A stretch of 64,000 bases of DNA from Mucilaginibacter sp. OK098 (GCF_900142915.1 NZ_FRCM01000004.1:1-64000); one strand, 5' to 3'. Shown: positions 9,550 through 16,398, numbered from the stretch's first letter. Numbers and translations are program-made. The notes: generated from the sequence alone by a model not told the origin.

Positions 9550-10077
9550 TTAACAACTTATATTCCGCAAAATAAAATCGCGAAGCAAATTACCTGATTG
9601 TTCTGCCGTTTCTGTATGGGTATTTATCACCAGGTCATGATCAAGCGGCAAATCATAGCTGTCATTTATCCCGGTTAAATTATTTAGTTTATCAGGGTGA
9701 TCTTCCGGAAGCAGGGCACGCCTGTAAAGTCCTTTGGTATCCCTTTTAATTAATACATCAATATCGCAGTTTATCCAAACCGTTTTAATACCATAGTTTA
9801 ATTTCAGCTCGTTGCGGATTTGTTCAAAAGGGTTAATAGCGGCAATTATTACAACATCAATGCTGCCTGTAAATGAATATGCAGCCTTCCCTAAACGGCG
9901 GATATTTTCGCTCCGGTCCTCTTTTGAAAACCCGAGATCCCTGCAAAGCGTTTTCCGGTAAGTATCGCCATCAATTATCTCCACTCTAAGACTTTGATCT
10001 TCAAGCGCCTGTTTTACATAATCTGAAAGTGTTGTTTTGCCCGAACCGGATAAGCCGGTAAGCTGAATAATTAGCAT
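9550..10077 (-). CDS. cysC: Adenylylsulfate (APS) kinase
   Basis: This 175-residue kinase makes PAPS from APS and ATP. It has the Walker A loop GLSGSGKTT near the N-terminus, IIDGDTYRKTLCRDLGFS, EDRSENIRRLG, and KRDTKGLYRRA with the conserved Lys-Gly-Leu-Tyr motif. The ATG at 10077 places the P-loop about 8 residues in, typical of stand-alone CysC. The upstream ATG at 10113 adds only a hydrophobic stretch. No ATP sulfurylase (cysD/cysN) is adjacent, unlike usual assimilation operons. The convergent sulfotransferase cluster suggests a dedicated PAPS supply, which is an inference from position. Confidence 0.85.
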   Translation of the reverse strand: MLIIQLTGLSGSGKTTLSDYVKQALEDQSLRVEIIDGDTYRKTLCRDLGFSKEDRSENIRRLGKAAYSFTGSIDVVIIAAINPFEQIRNELKLNYGIKTVWINCDIDVLIKRDTKGLYRRALLPEDHPDKLNNLTGINDSYDLPLDHDLVINTHTETAEQSGNLLRDFILRNISC

Positions 10078-10220
10078 CACCAAAAATAATGAATCAACGC
10101 AATTAAAAAACACCGCGCCTCTGGTTATTATACTTTAACAGTAATGAGTAGTTAAGGTAATATTGCTGTCACAATTACATTTAATTATTAATAATCGTAA
10201 ATTAGCCTTACCAATTACTT

Positions 10221-11294
10221 ATGAAAAAATCGATTTTACTTCTTCTTGGCATATGCTGCTGTGTTATAGCTAAGGCACAACTACCCGATTACAAAACGCG
10301 GATAAAATATCTGTACACAGGCATCAGCAGCAAGCTTACTGATAAAAAGAACGGGCTTTATTTTGAAACAGCGGATAGCGCTAAAAACGAGAACCCTCAC
10401 TCCTGGCTCTGGCCATTGTGCGCACTGATCCAGGCTACCAATGAAATGGAAGCTTTACTGCCCCGCACTGATTATATGCAGCCGGTAGTTAAGGCAATTG
10501 ACCAGTATTATAGTGACAAGCCGCCCTACCCCGCCTACCAGGATTATCCTTTAAAAGAAAAATTAAGCTCGCGTTTTTATGATGATAACCAATGGGTTGC
10601 CATAGCTTACCTTGATGCTTATAACCGCACGCATAAAAAGAAGTATCTTGAAAATTCAGAAATGATCTACCGGTTTATGATGGGCGGATTAGATACCGCA
10701 TCGGGCGGCGGCCTGTATTGGAAAGAAGGCGATAAAAACACAAAAAATACTTGCTCAAACGGGCCGGGTATATTGGTAGCCCTGCAATTATACAAGCTAA
10801 CCAAACAGCAGCAATACTTTAAAACTGCATTGGGTATATATAATTGGGTTAACAAATATTTACAGGCACCCGATGGTGTTTATTATGATAATATTAAGAT
10901 CCCCACTTTAAAAATCGGCAAAGCAACTTATACCTATAATACAGGCACCATGCTGCAATCAAATGTATTGTTATACCAGTTTACTCAGGATAACAAATAT
11001 TTAGCCGAAGCGCAGCGGATAGCTAAAGCAGGCAGGGAACACTTTTTTAAAAATGGCCGCTTACCCGGCAATTACTGGTTTAATGCAGTGCTGCTGCGCG
11101 GATACATTGAATTGTTTAGGGTTGATAAAAACAAGGATTGGATCAATTTTTTTGAAACAGATGCCGACAACATATGGAATACCGAACGTGACAACAATAA
11201 TATGTTAGGCCCCAAACCTGCTAAAGCCCTTATTGACCAGGCAGCTATGATAGAGATTTACGCCCGGTTACAGGAGGTGAAAGGTATAAAATAA
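10221..11294 (+). CDS. Glycoside hydrolase family 76-like secreted protein
   Basis: The 357-residue protein has a signal peptide (MKKSILLLLGICCCVIAKAQ) and an (alpha/alpha)6-barrel pattern. SRFYDDNQWVAIAYLDAY has the paired aspartates D121-D122 that act as catalytic residues in GH76 endo-alpha-1,6-mannanases. GGLYWKEGD, NGPGILVALQLY and YTYNTGTMLQSN are further family segments. It would act in the periplasm or at the surface on mannan or a related alpha-linked glycan. A GH43 enzyme follows after a repeat-containing gap. Family assignment is fairly secure, exact linkage is not. Confidence 0.8.
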   Translation: MKKSILLLLGICCCVIAKAQLPDYKTRIKYLYTGISSKLTDKKNGLYFETADSAKNENPHSWLWPLCALIQATNEMEALLPRTDYMQPVVKAIDQYYSDKPPYPAYQDYPLKEKLSSRFYDDNQWVAIAYLDAYNRTHKKKYLENSEMIYRFMMGGLDTASGGGLYWKEGDKNTKNTCSNGPGILVALQLYKLTKQQQYFKTALGIYNWVNKYLQAPDGVYYDNIKIPTLKIGKATYTYNTGTMLQSNVLLYQFTQDNKYLAEAQRIAKAGREHFFKNGRLPGNYWFNAVLLRGYIELFRVDKNKDWINFFETDADNIWNTERDNNNMLGPKPAKALIDQAAMIEIYARLQEVKGIK

Positions 11295-11374
11295 CGTGAG
11301 TTCGGTATAAAGATTAGTGGAACATCCTGGTTATAAGATACTTACATCTATTTAATCTTTAATAAATATCTAAA

Positions 11375-11436
11375 TATTTGATAATCAACATATTCCATAG
11401 CGTTCCGGGTGTTCCGTGTGCAAAAATGGAACGCTT
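11375..11436 (-). repeat. Dispersed intergenic repeat, copy A (partial)
   Basis: Read on the minus strand this matches the left end of the repeats at 16011 and 17796: AAGCGTTCCATTTTTGCACA, then CGGAAC..CCGGAACGC and a TTGATTATCAA block. Only about 60 bp are well conserved. It lies in the 260-bp gap between the GH76 and GH43 genes, where I see no other feature. Confidence 0.7.
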
Positions 11437-11572
11437 ACAGTCCGTGGATACACAAACTTGCGCGCTCACATAACGCTACTGCTGCACTCGGCTGGAGGAG
11501 GGTTTGGGTTGAGGTGGTAGTTTGCTTATGTCGAACTTACCTTAAAATAATGAAATGAATAACTTATTTAAA

Positions 11573-12553
11573 ATGAAGAGATATTTTATAACATTAGCGG
11601 CAGTTTTTATCAGCATAACCCTATTTGCGCAAAATAAAAACATTGATCCGGGGGCTGTTTGGCCCGACAATAACGGCGACCATATCCAGGCTCATGGCGG
11701 CGGCATCATCAAAATAAAAAATACCTATTACTGGTACGGCGAAGAACGGAGAAAAGGCCTGGATACAAATTATCGTTATGTAAGCTGCTACTCCTCACCT
11801 GATCTGATGAACTGGAAATTTATGGGAGATGTTGTAAAAATGCAGGATCCGGAAAACCTGGGGTACAGGTGGATCTTGGAACGCCCTAAAGTGTATTACA
11901 ACAAGCCCACCAAAAAATATGTAATGTATTTTCACCTGGATACCCGCAATTATAAATATGCAAGGATAGGGATTGCCATTAGTGACAAGCCTGATGGTGA
12001 CTTTAAATTTGTAAAAAGCTTTCGTCCGCTTGATCATGAAAGCAGGGATATCGGCCAGTTTATTGATGACGATGGCACTGCTTATCTTGTTTTTGAAGAT
12101 CGTGCGCTGGGGTTTCATATTGCAAAGCTATCGGGAGATTATTTATCAATAGAAAAAGAAATGAGCCTGGTAAAAGAACCACTTGAAGGTGGCGCTATTG
12201 TTCACTATAAGGGTTTGTATTATGCCATCGGCTCTGCCTTAACGGGCTGGAACCCGAATCCAAATAAATACGCTACCTCAAAATCGTTAGAGGGCCCGTG
12301 GACTGAATTTAAAGACATTGCCCCTCCCGAAACCAAGACCTACGGATCACAATCAACCATGTTGATAAAAGTAATTGGTTCAAAATCAACCACTGTTATT
12401 TATATGGGCGATCAATGGCGGCCAAAATCGCAATGGGACTCCCGTTATTTATGGATCCCGGTTGAAATTGGTGAAGGCAAATTATGGTTACCATCACCAA
12501 AACCGTTTACAATTGATGTAAAAACCGGCGAATTTAAATATTCAAATAATTGA
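11573..12553 (+). CDS. Glycoside hydrolase family 43-like secreted enzyme
   Basis: A 326-residue protein with signal peptide (MKRYFITLAAVFISITLFAQ). The five-bladed propeller begins with IQAHGGGIIKIKNTYYWYGE, characteristic of the GH43 branch that includes exo-beta-1,3-galactanases. ILERPKVYYN, SRDIGQFIDDDGTAYLVFED and EGGAIVHYKGLYYAIGS follow as propeller strands; the Glu in LEGGAI is a plausible acid residue. An ATG 18 bp upstream is in frame, but the start at 11573 gives the cleaner signal peptide. A role in arabinogalactan-type side-chain trimming fits the branch; I cannot prove specificity. Confidence 0.75.
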   Translation: MKRYFITLAAVFISITLFAQNKNIDPGAVWPDNNGDHIQAHGGGIIKIKNTYYWYGEERRKGLDTNYRYVSCYSSPDLMNWKFMGDVVKMQDPENLGYRWILERPKVYYNKPTKKYVMYFHLDTRNYKYARIGIAISDKPDGDFKFVKSFRPLDHESRDIGQFIDDDGTAYLVFEDRALGFHIAKLSGDYLSIEKEMSLVKEPLEGGAIVHYKGLYYAIGSALTGWNPNPNKYATSKSLEGPWTEFKDIAPPETKTYGSQSTMLIKVIGSKSTTVIYMGDQWRPKSQWDSRYLWIPVEIGEGKLWLPSPKPFTIDVKTGEFKYSNN

Positions 12554-12568
12554 GTTAACAGTATTTAC

Positions 12569-13192
12569 TTATTCCAAAAATTTCAATGACTGGATGTTAT
12601 CAGGCATCGTCATTAAATAGGTTTTAATCCCCAGCTTTTTCGCTGTTTCCAAATGTTGCGGGCTATCGTCAATAAACAAAGTTTCTGCAGGATTCAGGTT
12701 GTTTTCATTAAGCACCTGCTCAAAAATTTCGGCTTCGGGTTTGCGTTTGCCGGTAAGGTGCGAATAGTATGTTTTTTCGAAAAGATGATCGTTACCATCG
12801 AAACCAAAATCGGTTTTAAGATAATCCATTATATAATCGTAATGGATGGGGTTAATATTACTTAATAAAAAGGTACGGTATTTTGGCTTTAGCTCCGCCA
12901 GCAATTCATTATTACCTTTCGGGATCCCAACCAGCATACTGTTCCAGGCTTTATTAATTTGCTGATCGGTTAAGTTAGGATTGTTTAACTTTTTCCGGAT
13001 ATAATCTCTGAACTCATTAGCCTCAATTTCTCCCCTTTCAAAGGCATCAAATACTTTGTCCTGCACCCTGTGCCCATAAAACTGACTGGGGTCAGCTATA
13101 CCGAGATCTTTCCATGCCTGCTGTCCTTTTATAAAATCGAGAGAGAAAATTACATTTCCGTAATCAAATATGATGTTCTTAATATTTGGCAT
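12569..13192 (-). CDS. HAD-superfamily hydrolase (HAD-IA phosphatase)
   Basis: The 207-residue protein carries the HAD motifs in order: I, NIIFDYGNVIFSLD (near residue 6; the second Asp of DxD is replaced by Asn, as in the YihX-like group); II, TFLLSNIN (near 108); III, KRKPEAEIF (near 150); IV, TLFIDDSPQH (near 172). It should be a cytoplasmic phosphatase of small phosphorylated metabolites such as sugar phosphates. It is convergent with the GH43 gene and divergent from the tRNA gene at 13341. Confidence 0.8.
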   Translation of the reverse strand: MPNIKNIIFDYGNVIFSLDFIKGQQAWKDLGIADPSQFYGHRVQDKVFDAFERGEIEANEFRDYIRKKLNNPNLTDQQINKAWNSMLVGIPKGNNELLAELKPKYRTFLLSNINPIHYDYIMDYLKTDFGFDGNDHLFEKTYYSHLTGKRKPEAEIFEQVLNENNLNPAETLFIDDSPQHLETAKKLGIKTYLMTMPDNIQSLKFLE

Positions 13193-13340
13193 AAATTAAT
13201 TTTATTTATTTCACAAAACAAACATACTAATAACCAAAAAATTATTACAGCCTATAAAATTTTATAAACTTTTAAATTTTGTGATATTTCATTTTTAAGT
13301 ATTCAACTTTTTTTTACCTTTGCTGCTCACAAAAATAACC

Positions 13341-13414
13341 GCGCCTATAGCTCAGTTGGTTAGAGTAGAAGACTCATAATCTTTTGGTCCCTGGTTCGAG
13401 CCCAGGTGGGCGCA
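13341..13414 (+). tRNA. tRNA with CAT anticodon (elongator Met or Ile2)
   Basis: A complete cloverleaf folds: acceptor GCGCCTA/TGGGCGC, D-arm GCTCAGTTGGTTAGAGT, anticodon arm GAAGA-CTCATAA-TCTTT, T-arm CCTGG-TTCGAGC-CCAGG, and discriminator A. The G1:C72 pair and AT-rich anticodon stem argue against initiator tRNA. CAT can be Met, or Ile2 read after lysidine modification; the sequence alone does not decide. CCA is not encoded. Confidence 0.93.
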
Positions 13415-13421
13415 CTTCAAT

Positions 13422-13458
13422 AAAAAGCCGTTTATCCTTTATGGAAAACGGTTTTTTT
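13422..13458 (+). terminator. Rho-independent terminator of the tRNA gene
   Basis: CCGTTT and AAACGG pair, the stem is extended by TCC/GGA around a TTTAT loop, and a run of seven T follows. It lies 8 bp after the tRNA 3' end. Confidence 0.85.
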
Positions 13459-13528
13459 GTTTCTAAATGTGTTTTGGGGATCCACTGCCTTTAATTTTTT
13501 TATCATAATGTTTCAGTCATAAAATATA

Positions 13529-13631
13529 AATGAAAGAGCAACAGCCGGCAGGTGGCTTTCAGGATTCGAACCTGTACCGCTTTCGCGGTTTCAACCAGGC
13601 GAAGTATCACTTGCCTACGGCATCTTTCATT
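13529..13631 (-). ncRNA. Y-RNA-like unit 1
   Basis: The ends pair perfectly: AATGAAAGA at the 5' end with TCTTTCATT at the 3' end. The 5' strand then reads TGCCGTAGGC..ATACTTCG, the family signature, and the 3' strand ends TGTTGC before the terminal helix. Inside are a hairpin ACCGC-GAAA-GCGGT with a GNRA tetraloop and a tRNA-type T-arm, CAGG-TTCGAAT-CCTG (13560-13574). There is no D-arm. Together with unit 5 it lacks the TTTTTG stretch present in the 3' strands of units 2-4. It is the most distal unit from the Ro60 gene. Confidence 0.8.
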
Positions 13632-13638
13632 ATGTTTT

Positions 13639-13779
13639 AAAAAGGGCAAAAAGCAACCGGTGAGATTTTTTTAGATTTAGACTACTGCAATTGCTTGCAG
13701 GCGGGATTTGAACCCGCAGCTTTCCCGACCAAAATCAGGAACGTCATACCGAAGTATCACCAGTTTACGGCACCTTTTT
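13639..13779 (-). ncRNA. Y-RNA-like unit 2
   Basis: The terminal helix is AAAAAGG with CCTTTTT, followed by an unpaired T, then GCCGTA opposite TTGCTTTTTGC. The upper helix is AACTGGTGA with TCACCGGTT (nine pairs, one G-T). ATACTTCG closes the conserved 5' part. The variable module has a T-arm GCGGG-TTCAAAT-CCCGC (13701-13717) immediately followed by CTGCAA-GCAA-TTGCAG (13685-13700), a six-pair hairpin capped by a GNRA loop. That hairpin may stand in for an acceptor stem. The spacers to units 1 and 3 are 7 and 11 nt of nearly pure A/T. Confidence 0.85.
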
Positions 13780-13790
13780 ATTTTAATTTA

Positions 13791-13952
13791 AAAAAAGGGT
13801 AAAAAGCAACAAGTGAAATGCACCTTGAGGTGCTCCTGCTCTAACCAACTGAGCTACAACCGCGTTCGCTAAAGCGAGACGCTGAAGGCCGGACTTGAAC
13901 CGGCGACCTGGACGTTAACTGCGAAGTAACACTCATTTACGACACCTTTTTT
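13791..13952 (-). ncRNA. Y-RNA-like unit 3 with full permuted tRNA-like module
   Basis: The terminal helix is AAAAAAGG/CCTTTTTT and the upper helix AATGAGTG/CACTTGTT (eight pairs, two G-T). After the conserved TTACTTCG the module contains, in 5'-3' order, a T-arm GCCGG-TTCAAGT-CCGGC (13888-13904), a closed hairpin GCGT-C-TCGC-TTTA-GCGA-ACGC (13862-13882), a D-arm GTAGCTCAGTTGGTTAGAGC (13838-13857) and a hairpin GCACC-TCAA-GGTGC (13820-13833). This is the order of a tRNA cut at the anticodon and rejoined at the acceptor ends, so the Ro-binding stem replaces the anticodon arm. It is the longest unit (162 nt) and the closest tRNA mimic of the five. Confidence 0.88.
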
Positions 13953-13968
13953 ATTTTCAATTTCTTTA

Positions 13969-14070
13969 AAAAGAAGGGCAAAAAGCAATAAGCCATTCAT
14001 CCCGCCCGTAGCATATAGCCCGGCAACGGTTCCCTGGTCGAAGTAAGGCTTATTTACGACACCTTCTTTT
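13969..14070 (-). ncRNA. Y-RNA-like unit 4, no T-arm
   Basis: The helices are the most convincing of the array: AAAAGAAGG/CCTTCTTTT at the ends and AATAAGCC/GGCTTATT inside, both without mismatch. They differ in sequence from the other units while preserving pairing. The conserved GGTGTCGTAA, TTACTTCG and TTGCTTTTTGCCC strands are present. The insert (13998-14040 region) lacks a TTCRANT loop and a D-arm, so this unit keeps the Ro-binding part but has lost or never had the tRNA mimic. Confidence 0.8.
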
Positions 14071-14077
14071 ATATTTT

Positions 14078-14197
14078 ATAAGGAGCAACAGGCGAACGCG
14101 GGATATTTGTGAGGAATCGAACCTCATATAGCTCACACTGTACTGACCACAGCATTTCAATTGGGCGCGAAGTAACCCGTTTCTACGGCATCCTTAT
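14078..14197 (-). ncRNA. Y-RNA-like unit 5, proximal to the Ro60 gene
   Basis: The terminal helix is ATAAGGA/TCCTTAT, followed by TGCCGTAG, an upper helix AACGGG/CCTGTT (one G-T) and the conserved TTACTTCG. The T-arm is TGAGG-TTCGATT-CCTCA (14110-14126). The longer insert before it has no clear D-arm. As in unit 1 the 3' strand is the short form (GTTGC directly before the terminal helix). It begins 79 nt after the stop codon of the Ro60 gene on the same strand, separated only by an imperfect hairpin. Confidence 0.8.
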
Positions 14198-14213
14198 TTT
14201 TTTGGAGAGCTAA

Positions 14214-14268
14214 AAGCTGAAGGCAGAAAGCTAAAAGCTTTTTGCTTTAATCTTTCCGCTTTCAGCTT
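14214..14268. repeat. Imperfect inverted repeat between Ro60 gene and RNA array
   Basis: Arms 14214-14230 and 14252-14268 match at 15 of 17 positions (AAGCTGAAGGCAGAAAG against AAGCTGAAAGCGGAAAG). The loop contains AAAAGCTTTTT. It could attenuate transcription, act as a processing site between the mRNA and the Y RNAs, or simply be an intergenic palindrome. No strong T-tract follows on the minus strand. Confidence 0.65.
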
Positions 14269-14276
14269 ATTCCCTT

Positions 14277-15866
14277 TTAACGGGCCAACTCTATGTTATT
14301 GATAGCATCTAATGCCGAGCCTCCGTTTTCCAAGGCAGCTAACACCTCAAAAACTTTATCGCTCCAGCCGGCTACCAGGTATACATCATTGCGCAATATT
14401 TGCAATGGCGCTTGTCCATAACCTGCTAAGTCGAACAGGTACAGCTTTGCACCCGGTGCTACTTTAGCTTTATAGCGGTTCCAGTAGAACTCAATATGTT
14501 GCGAGCCCTCTGCTTTGCTATCCCACAACTGGCAGTCGGTAAATAGCATTACCTTGTCCATTTGTACATGGCGGTCCAGCAGATCCTTTACCACCAGGTA
14601 ACCATTGGTTGAATAACCCACCTCGTTGGCTCGTTTGTACAGTTCCTGCACACCGGCCAATATACTGGCACGTGGCACGGTAATAGTTTTCCAACTATCG
14701 CCAAATAAACCCACCTGCACATTTTTGCAGCGCGACTGCAGCAACATGGCCAGCATCAAACCGATATCATAATTCATGATCTTCGATTTTGCCGATATAA
14801 CTCTGTTCATCGATCCTGAAACGTCGCAAGCCAACAGCACACGTGTTTCGTGGTCGAAACCCTTGATGTTTGCCGCGCTTGCTTGTACGGCTTTTTCCAA
14901 AGCATCCAGCAATTCGCCGGTGTAGCCCTTGTTACTGCCCTGCATTAAAGCGGTCAGCTTTTTAACCAGGCTTTGCGCAGGTACGGTTGTAACCGGGTTG
15001 ATCAACTCGCGATAAGCAGCCAAATAACGGAACGGAAACTGCTTTGCTTTAGCCACTTCGTCGGCATCGGCTAAACGTGCGCATACTTTTTCAAAATGCG
15101 CATAGCTTACTCCTGCCTCCTGTATGTTGCGCAAGTTACGCAGCAAGGCCATGTAGCCCAGCTTACCGCTATCTATCAGTTCTTCCCACTTAGCACGGAA
15201 CGCTATCGCTTTGGCCTCTTCGCTGTCAAAATTCAGCTGACCCAAAGCCGACAACTCGGTTTCCCAGGTGTAAGGCGTTTGCAGATCGCCGCTCACTATT
15301 TTATTGAACAGCACTTGCTGCAATTCGTCCTTTGCCTTTGGGTGAACCAAAAACAAGGCGTCGCGCAGTTTGATAGCGCCATCGCGGTTGTATTTACCAA
15401 ACTGGTACTCGTCGAAACGATTGAACGCTGTTGATAAGCCTTTTTGCATTTGCTTGCTCAGGCGGTTCAGCTTCTTAATACCGGTACGCTTGTTCAATGT
15501 TTCGTAGCAGGCCAATAGCTCGGTGATCTCATCGGCACGGCCGATTACGCCATCGGTAACCCGGGCGACCAAATTGTCGCCCGAGTGCACCTTAGCCAAT
15601 TCAGTAACCAATACCAACGGTACCGAACGCAGATACATTTTAGTGCGGGCATATATGGCCAGCTTGCCTACAAACACAGGGTCGCACGCAGTGATCAATT
15701 TTTGCAGGCGGGTTAAACGCGCCTCGTCTTTTTCATAAAAAGAGTCGTTTAAGCTCCAGGTAACTACCGCGGTGTACAGCTCCATTTCTGGCGACAGTAC
15801 ATAGGCTTTTTCGCCTGCGTGGTTAACAGCCTGGTTTTTTGTTTTGCTTAACAGGTTGAATTTCAT
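14277..15866 (-). CDS. rsr: Ro60/TROVE domain protein (bacterial Ro, Rsr-like)
   Basis: The 529-residue protein is an ortholog of Ro60, the ring-shaped RNA-binding protein that holds Y RNAs and misfolded RNAs. Residues about 20-330 form the alpha-helical TROVE ring, with KYNRDGAIKLRDALFLVHPK near 158-178 as a hallmark. Residues about 340-529 form a von Willebrand A domain whose MIDAS motif DVSGS is intact (D348, S350, S352). Length equals that of known Ro proteins. An AAGGAGG Shine-Dalgarno sequence sits 7 nt before the ATG, unusually strong for this phylum. Downstream on the same strand lie five Y-RNA-like units, and a motif shared with the rtcB promoter lies 50 bp upstream. It probably works in RNA quality control or repair, possibly steering a nuclease or the nearby RtcB. 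Confidence 0.95.
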   Translation of the reverse strand: MKFNLLSKTKNQAVNHAGEKAYVLSPEMELYTAVVTWSLNDSFYEKDEARLTRLQKLITACDPVFVGKLAIYARTKMYLRSVPLVLVTELAKVHSGDNLVARVTDGVIGRADEITELLACYETLNKRTGIKKLNRLSKQMQKGLSTAFNRFDEYQFGKYNRDGAIKLRDALFLVHPKAKDELQQVLFNKIVSGDLQTPYTWETELSALGQLNFDSEEAKAIAFRAKWEELIDSGKLGYMALLRNLRNIQEAGVSYAHFEKVCARLADADEVAKAKQFPFRYLAAYRELINPVTTVPAQSLVKKLTALMQGSNKGYTGELLDALEKAVQASAANIKGFDHETRVLLACDVSGSMNRVISAKSKIMNYDIGLMLAMLLQSRCKNVQVGLFGDSWKTITVPRASILAGVQELYKRANEVGYSTNGYLVVKDLLDRHVQMDKVMLFTDCQLWDSKAEGSQHIEFYWNRYKAKVAPGAKLYLFDLAGYGQAPLQILRNDVYLVAGWSDKVFEVLAALENGGSALDAINNIELAR

Positions 15867-15915
15867 TGTGAACCTCCTTTATTTCTTAATGTTGATACAA
15901 AGAAATTGAGGTACT

Positions 15916-15934
15916 ACGCAGTGTATTTGCGCAG
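15916..15934 (-). promoter_or_regulatory. Shared operator of the Ro60/Y RNA unit
   Basis: The plus strand reads ACGCAGTGTATTTGCGCAG. The site upstream of rtcB at 25369 differs at only two of 19 positions. It contains an inverted repeat CGCA-N7-TGCG. In gene direction a -7-like TTTCTTTG follows exactly 10 nt after the motif, the same spacing as TTATTTTG at rtcB. No TTTG-type -33 box is present; the motif occupies that place, suggesting an activator. The WYL protein encoded at 25457 is the natural candidate, by inference. Confidence 0.8.
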
Positions 15935-16010
15935 GTGAAATTATTTTGAAAAAAGTTTGTTTTTTTTTCAAGAATGAAAAAAGACTCGGATTCTCAAGGG
16001 CGGGCCTAAT

Positions 16011-16196
16011 CGGCAAAGCGTTCCATTTTTACACGCGGAACGCCTGGAACACCATGAAACATGCTTATTATCAGCATCTTAGCTTTTAAATCCAAATAAG
16101 TTACTGATAATCAAATATTTAAATGCTTATACTTTTCTGGCAATTTGTTGTAATTTACTAATAATCAACATGTTCCGCTTTTTGATTTGATTGAAT
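16011..16196 (+). repeat. Dispersed intergenic repeat, copy B
   Basis: About 185 bp starting CGGCAAAGCGTTCCATTTTT and ending with an ATAATCAACATGTTCCGC block align with 17796-17980, and the first 60 bp align with copy A at 11375. The left end holds GCGTTCC...GGAACGC, the centre TGATAATCAAATATTTAAAT. There is no coding capacity, so it looks like a small non-autonomous or REP-type element. Confidence 0.8.
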
Positions 16197-16204
16197 TGTT
16201 GGTT

Positions 16205-16295
16205 AAGCCTGGTTTGAGTTTACATTCTACCCGGAGGGATGCGAGGTGGAAGTTTTAAAAAAGGTTTGTTTTAACTCAAACCCACCGGCAGGCTT
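16205..16295. repeat. Stem-loop with separated arms
   Basis: AAGCCTG and GGTTTGAGTT on the left (16205-16220) are complemented by AACTCAAACC and CAGGCTT on the right (16273-16295). It lies between repeat copy B and the ArsR promoter and may terminate incoming transcription. No T-tract is obvious. Confidence 0.5.
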
Positions 16296-16333
16296 CTTAA
16301 ATTTTACCACAACAAAAAATAATTGCAAATAAA

Positions 16334-16380
16334 TTTGCGCAACTTAAAAGTTGCGTATATATTTGCAACCTGTAGGTTGC
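16334..16380 (+). promoter_or_regulatory. arsR promoter with twin palindromic operators
   Basis: Two perfect 7-2-7 palindromes, GCAACTTAAAAGTTGC (16339-16354) and GCAACCTGTAGGTTGC (16365-16380), have centres 26 bp apart. A consensus -7 box TATATTTG (16358-16365) lies between them, with a TTTG -33 box at 16334-16337. A dimeric ArsR bound here would block its own promoter. Confidence 0.85.
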
Positions 16381-16398
16381 TTAATTAGATATTGTAAA

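Noticed and set aside
13529..14197. Five or more tRNA genes on the minus strand
   Set aside because: T-arms are clear, but D-arm and anticodon arm are missing or permuted in every unit, and the conserved end strands do not form acceptor stems. The Y-RNA-like plan explains all units.
13529..14197. CRISPR array
   Set aside because: Repeats are not identical, unit length varies from 102 to 162 nt, the conserved parts pair with each other, and no cas gene is near.
15890..15940. Sigma54 promoter before Ro60, as in RtcR-controlled rtc operons
   Set aside because: No GG-N10-GC pair is present in the shared motif; a -7-like TTNNTTTG box at fixed spacing fits better.
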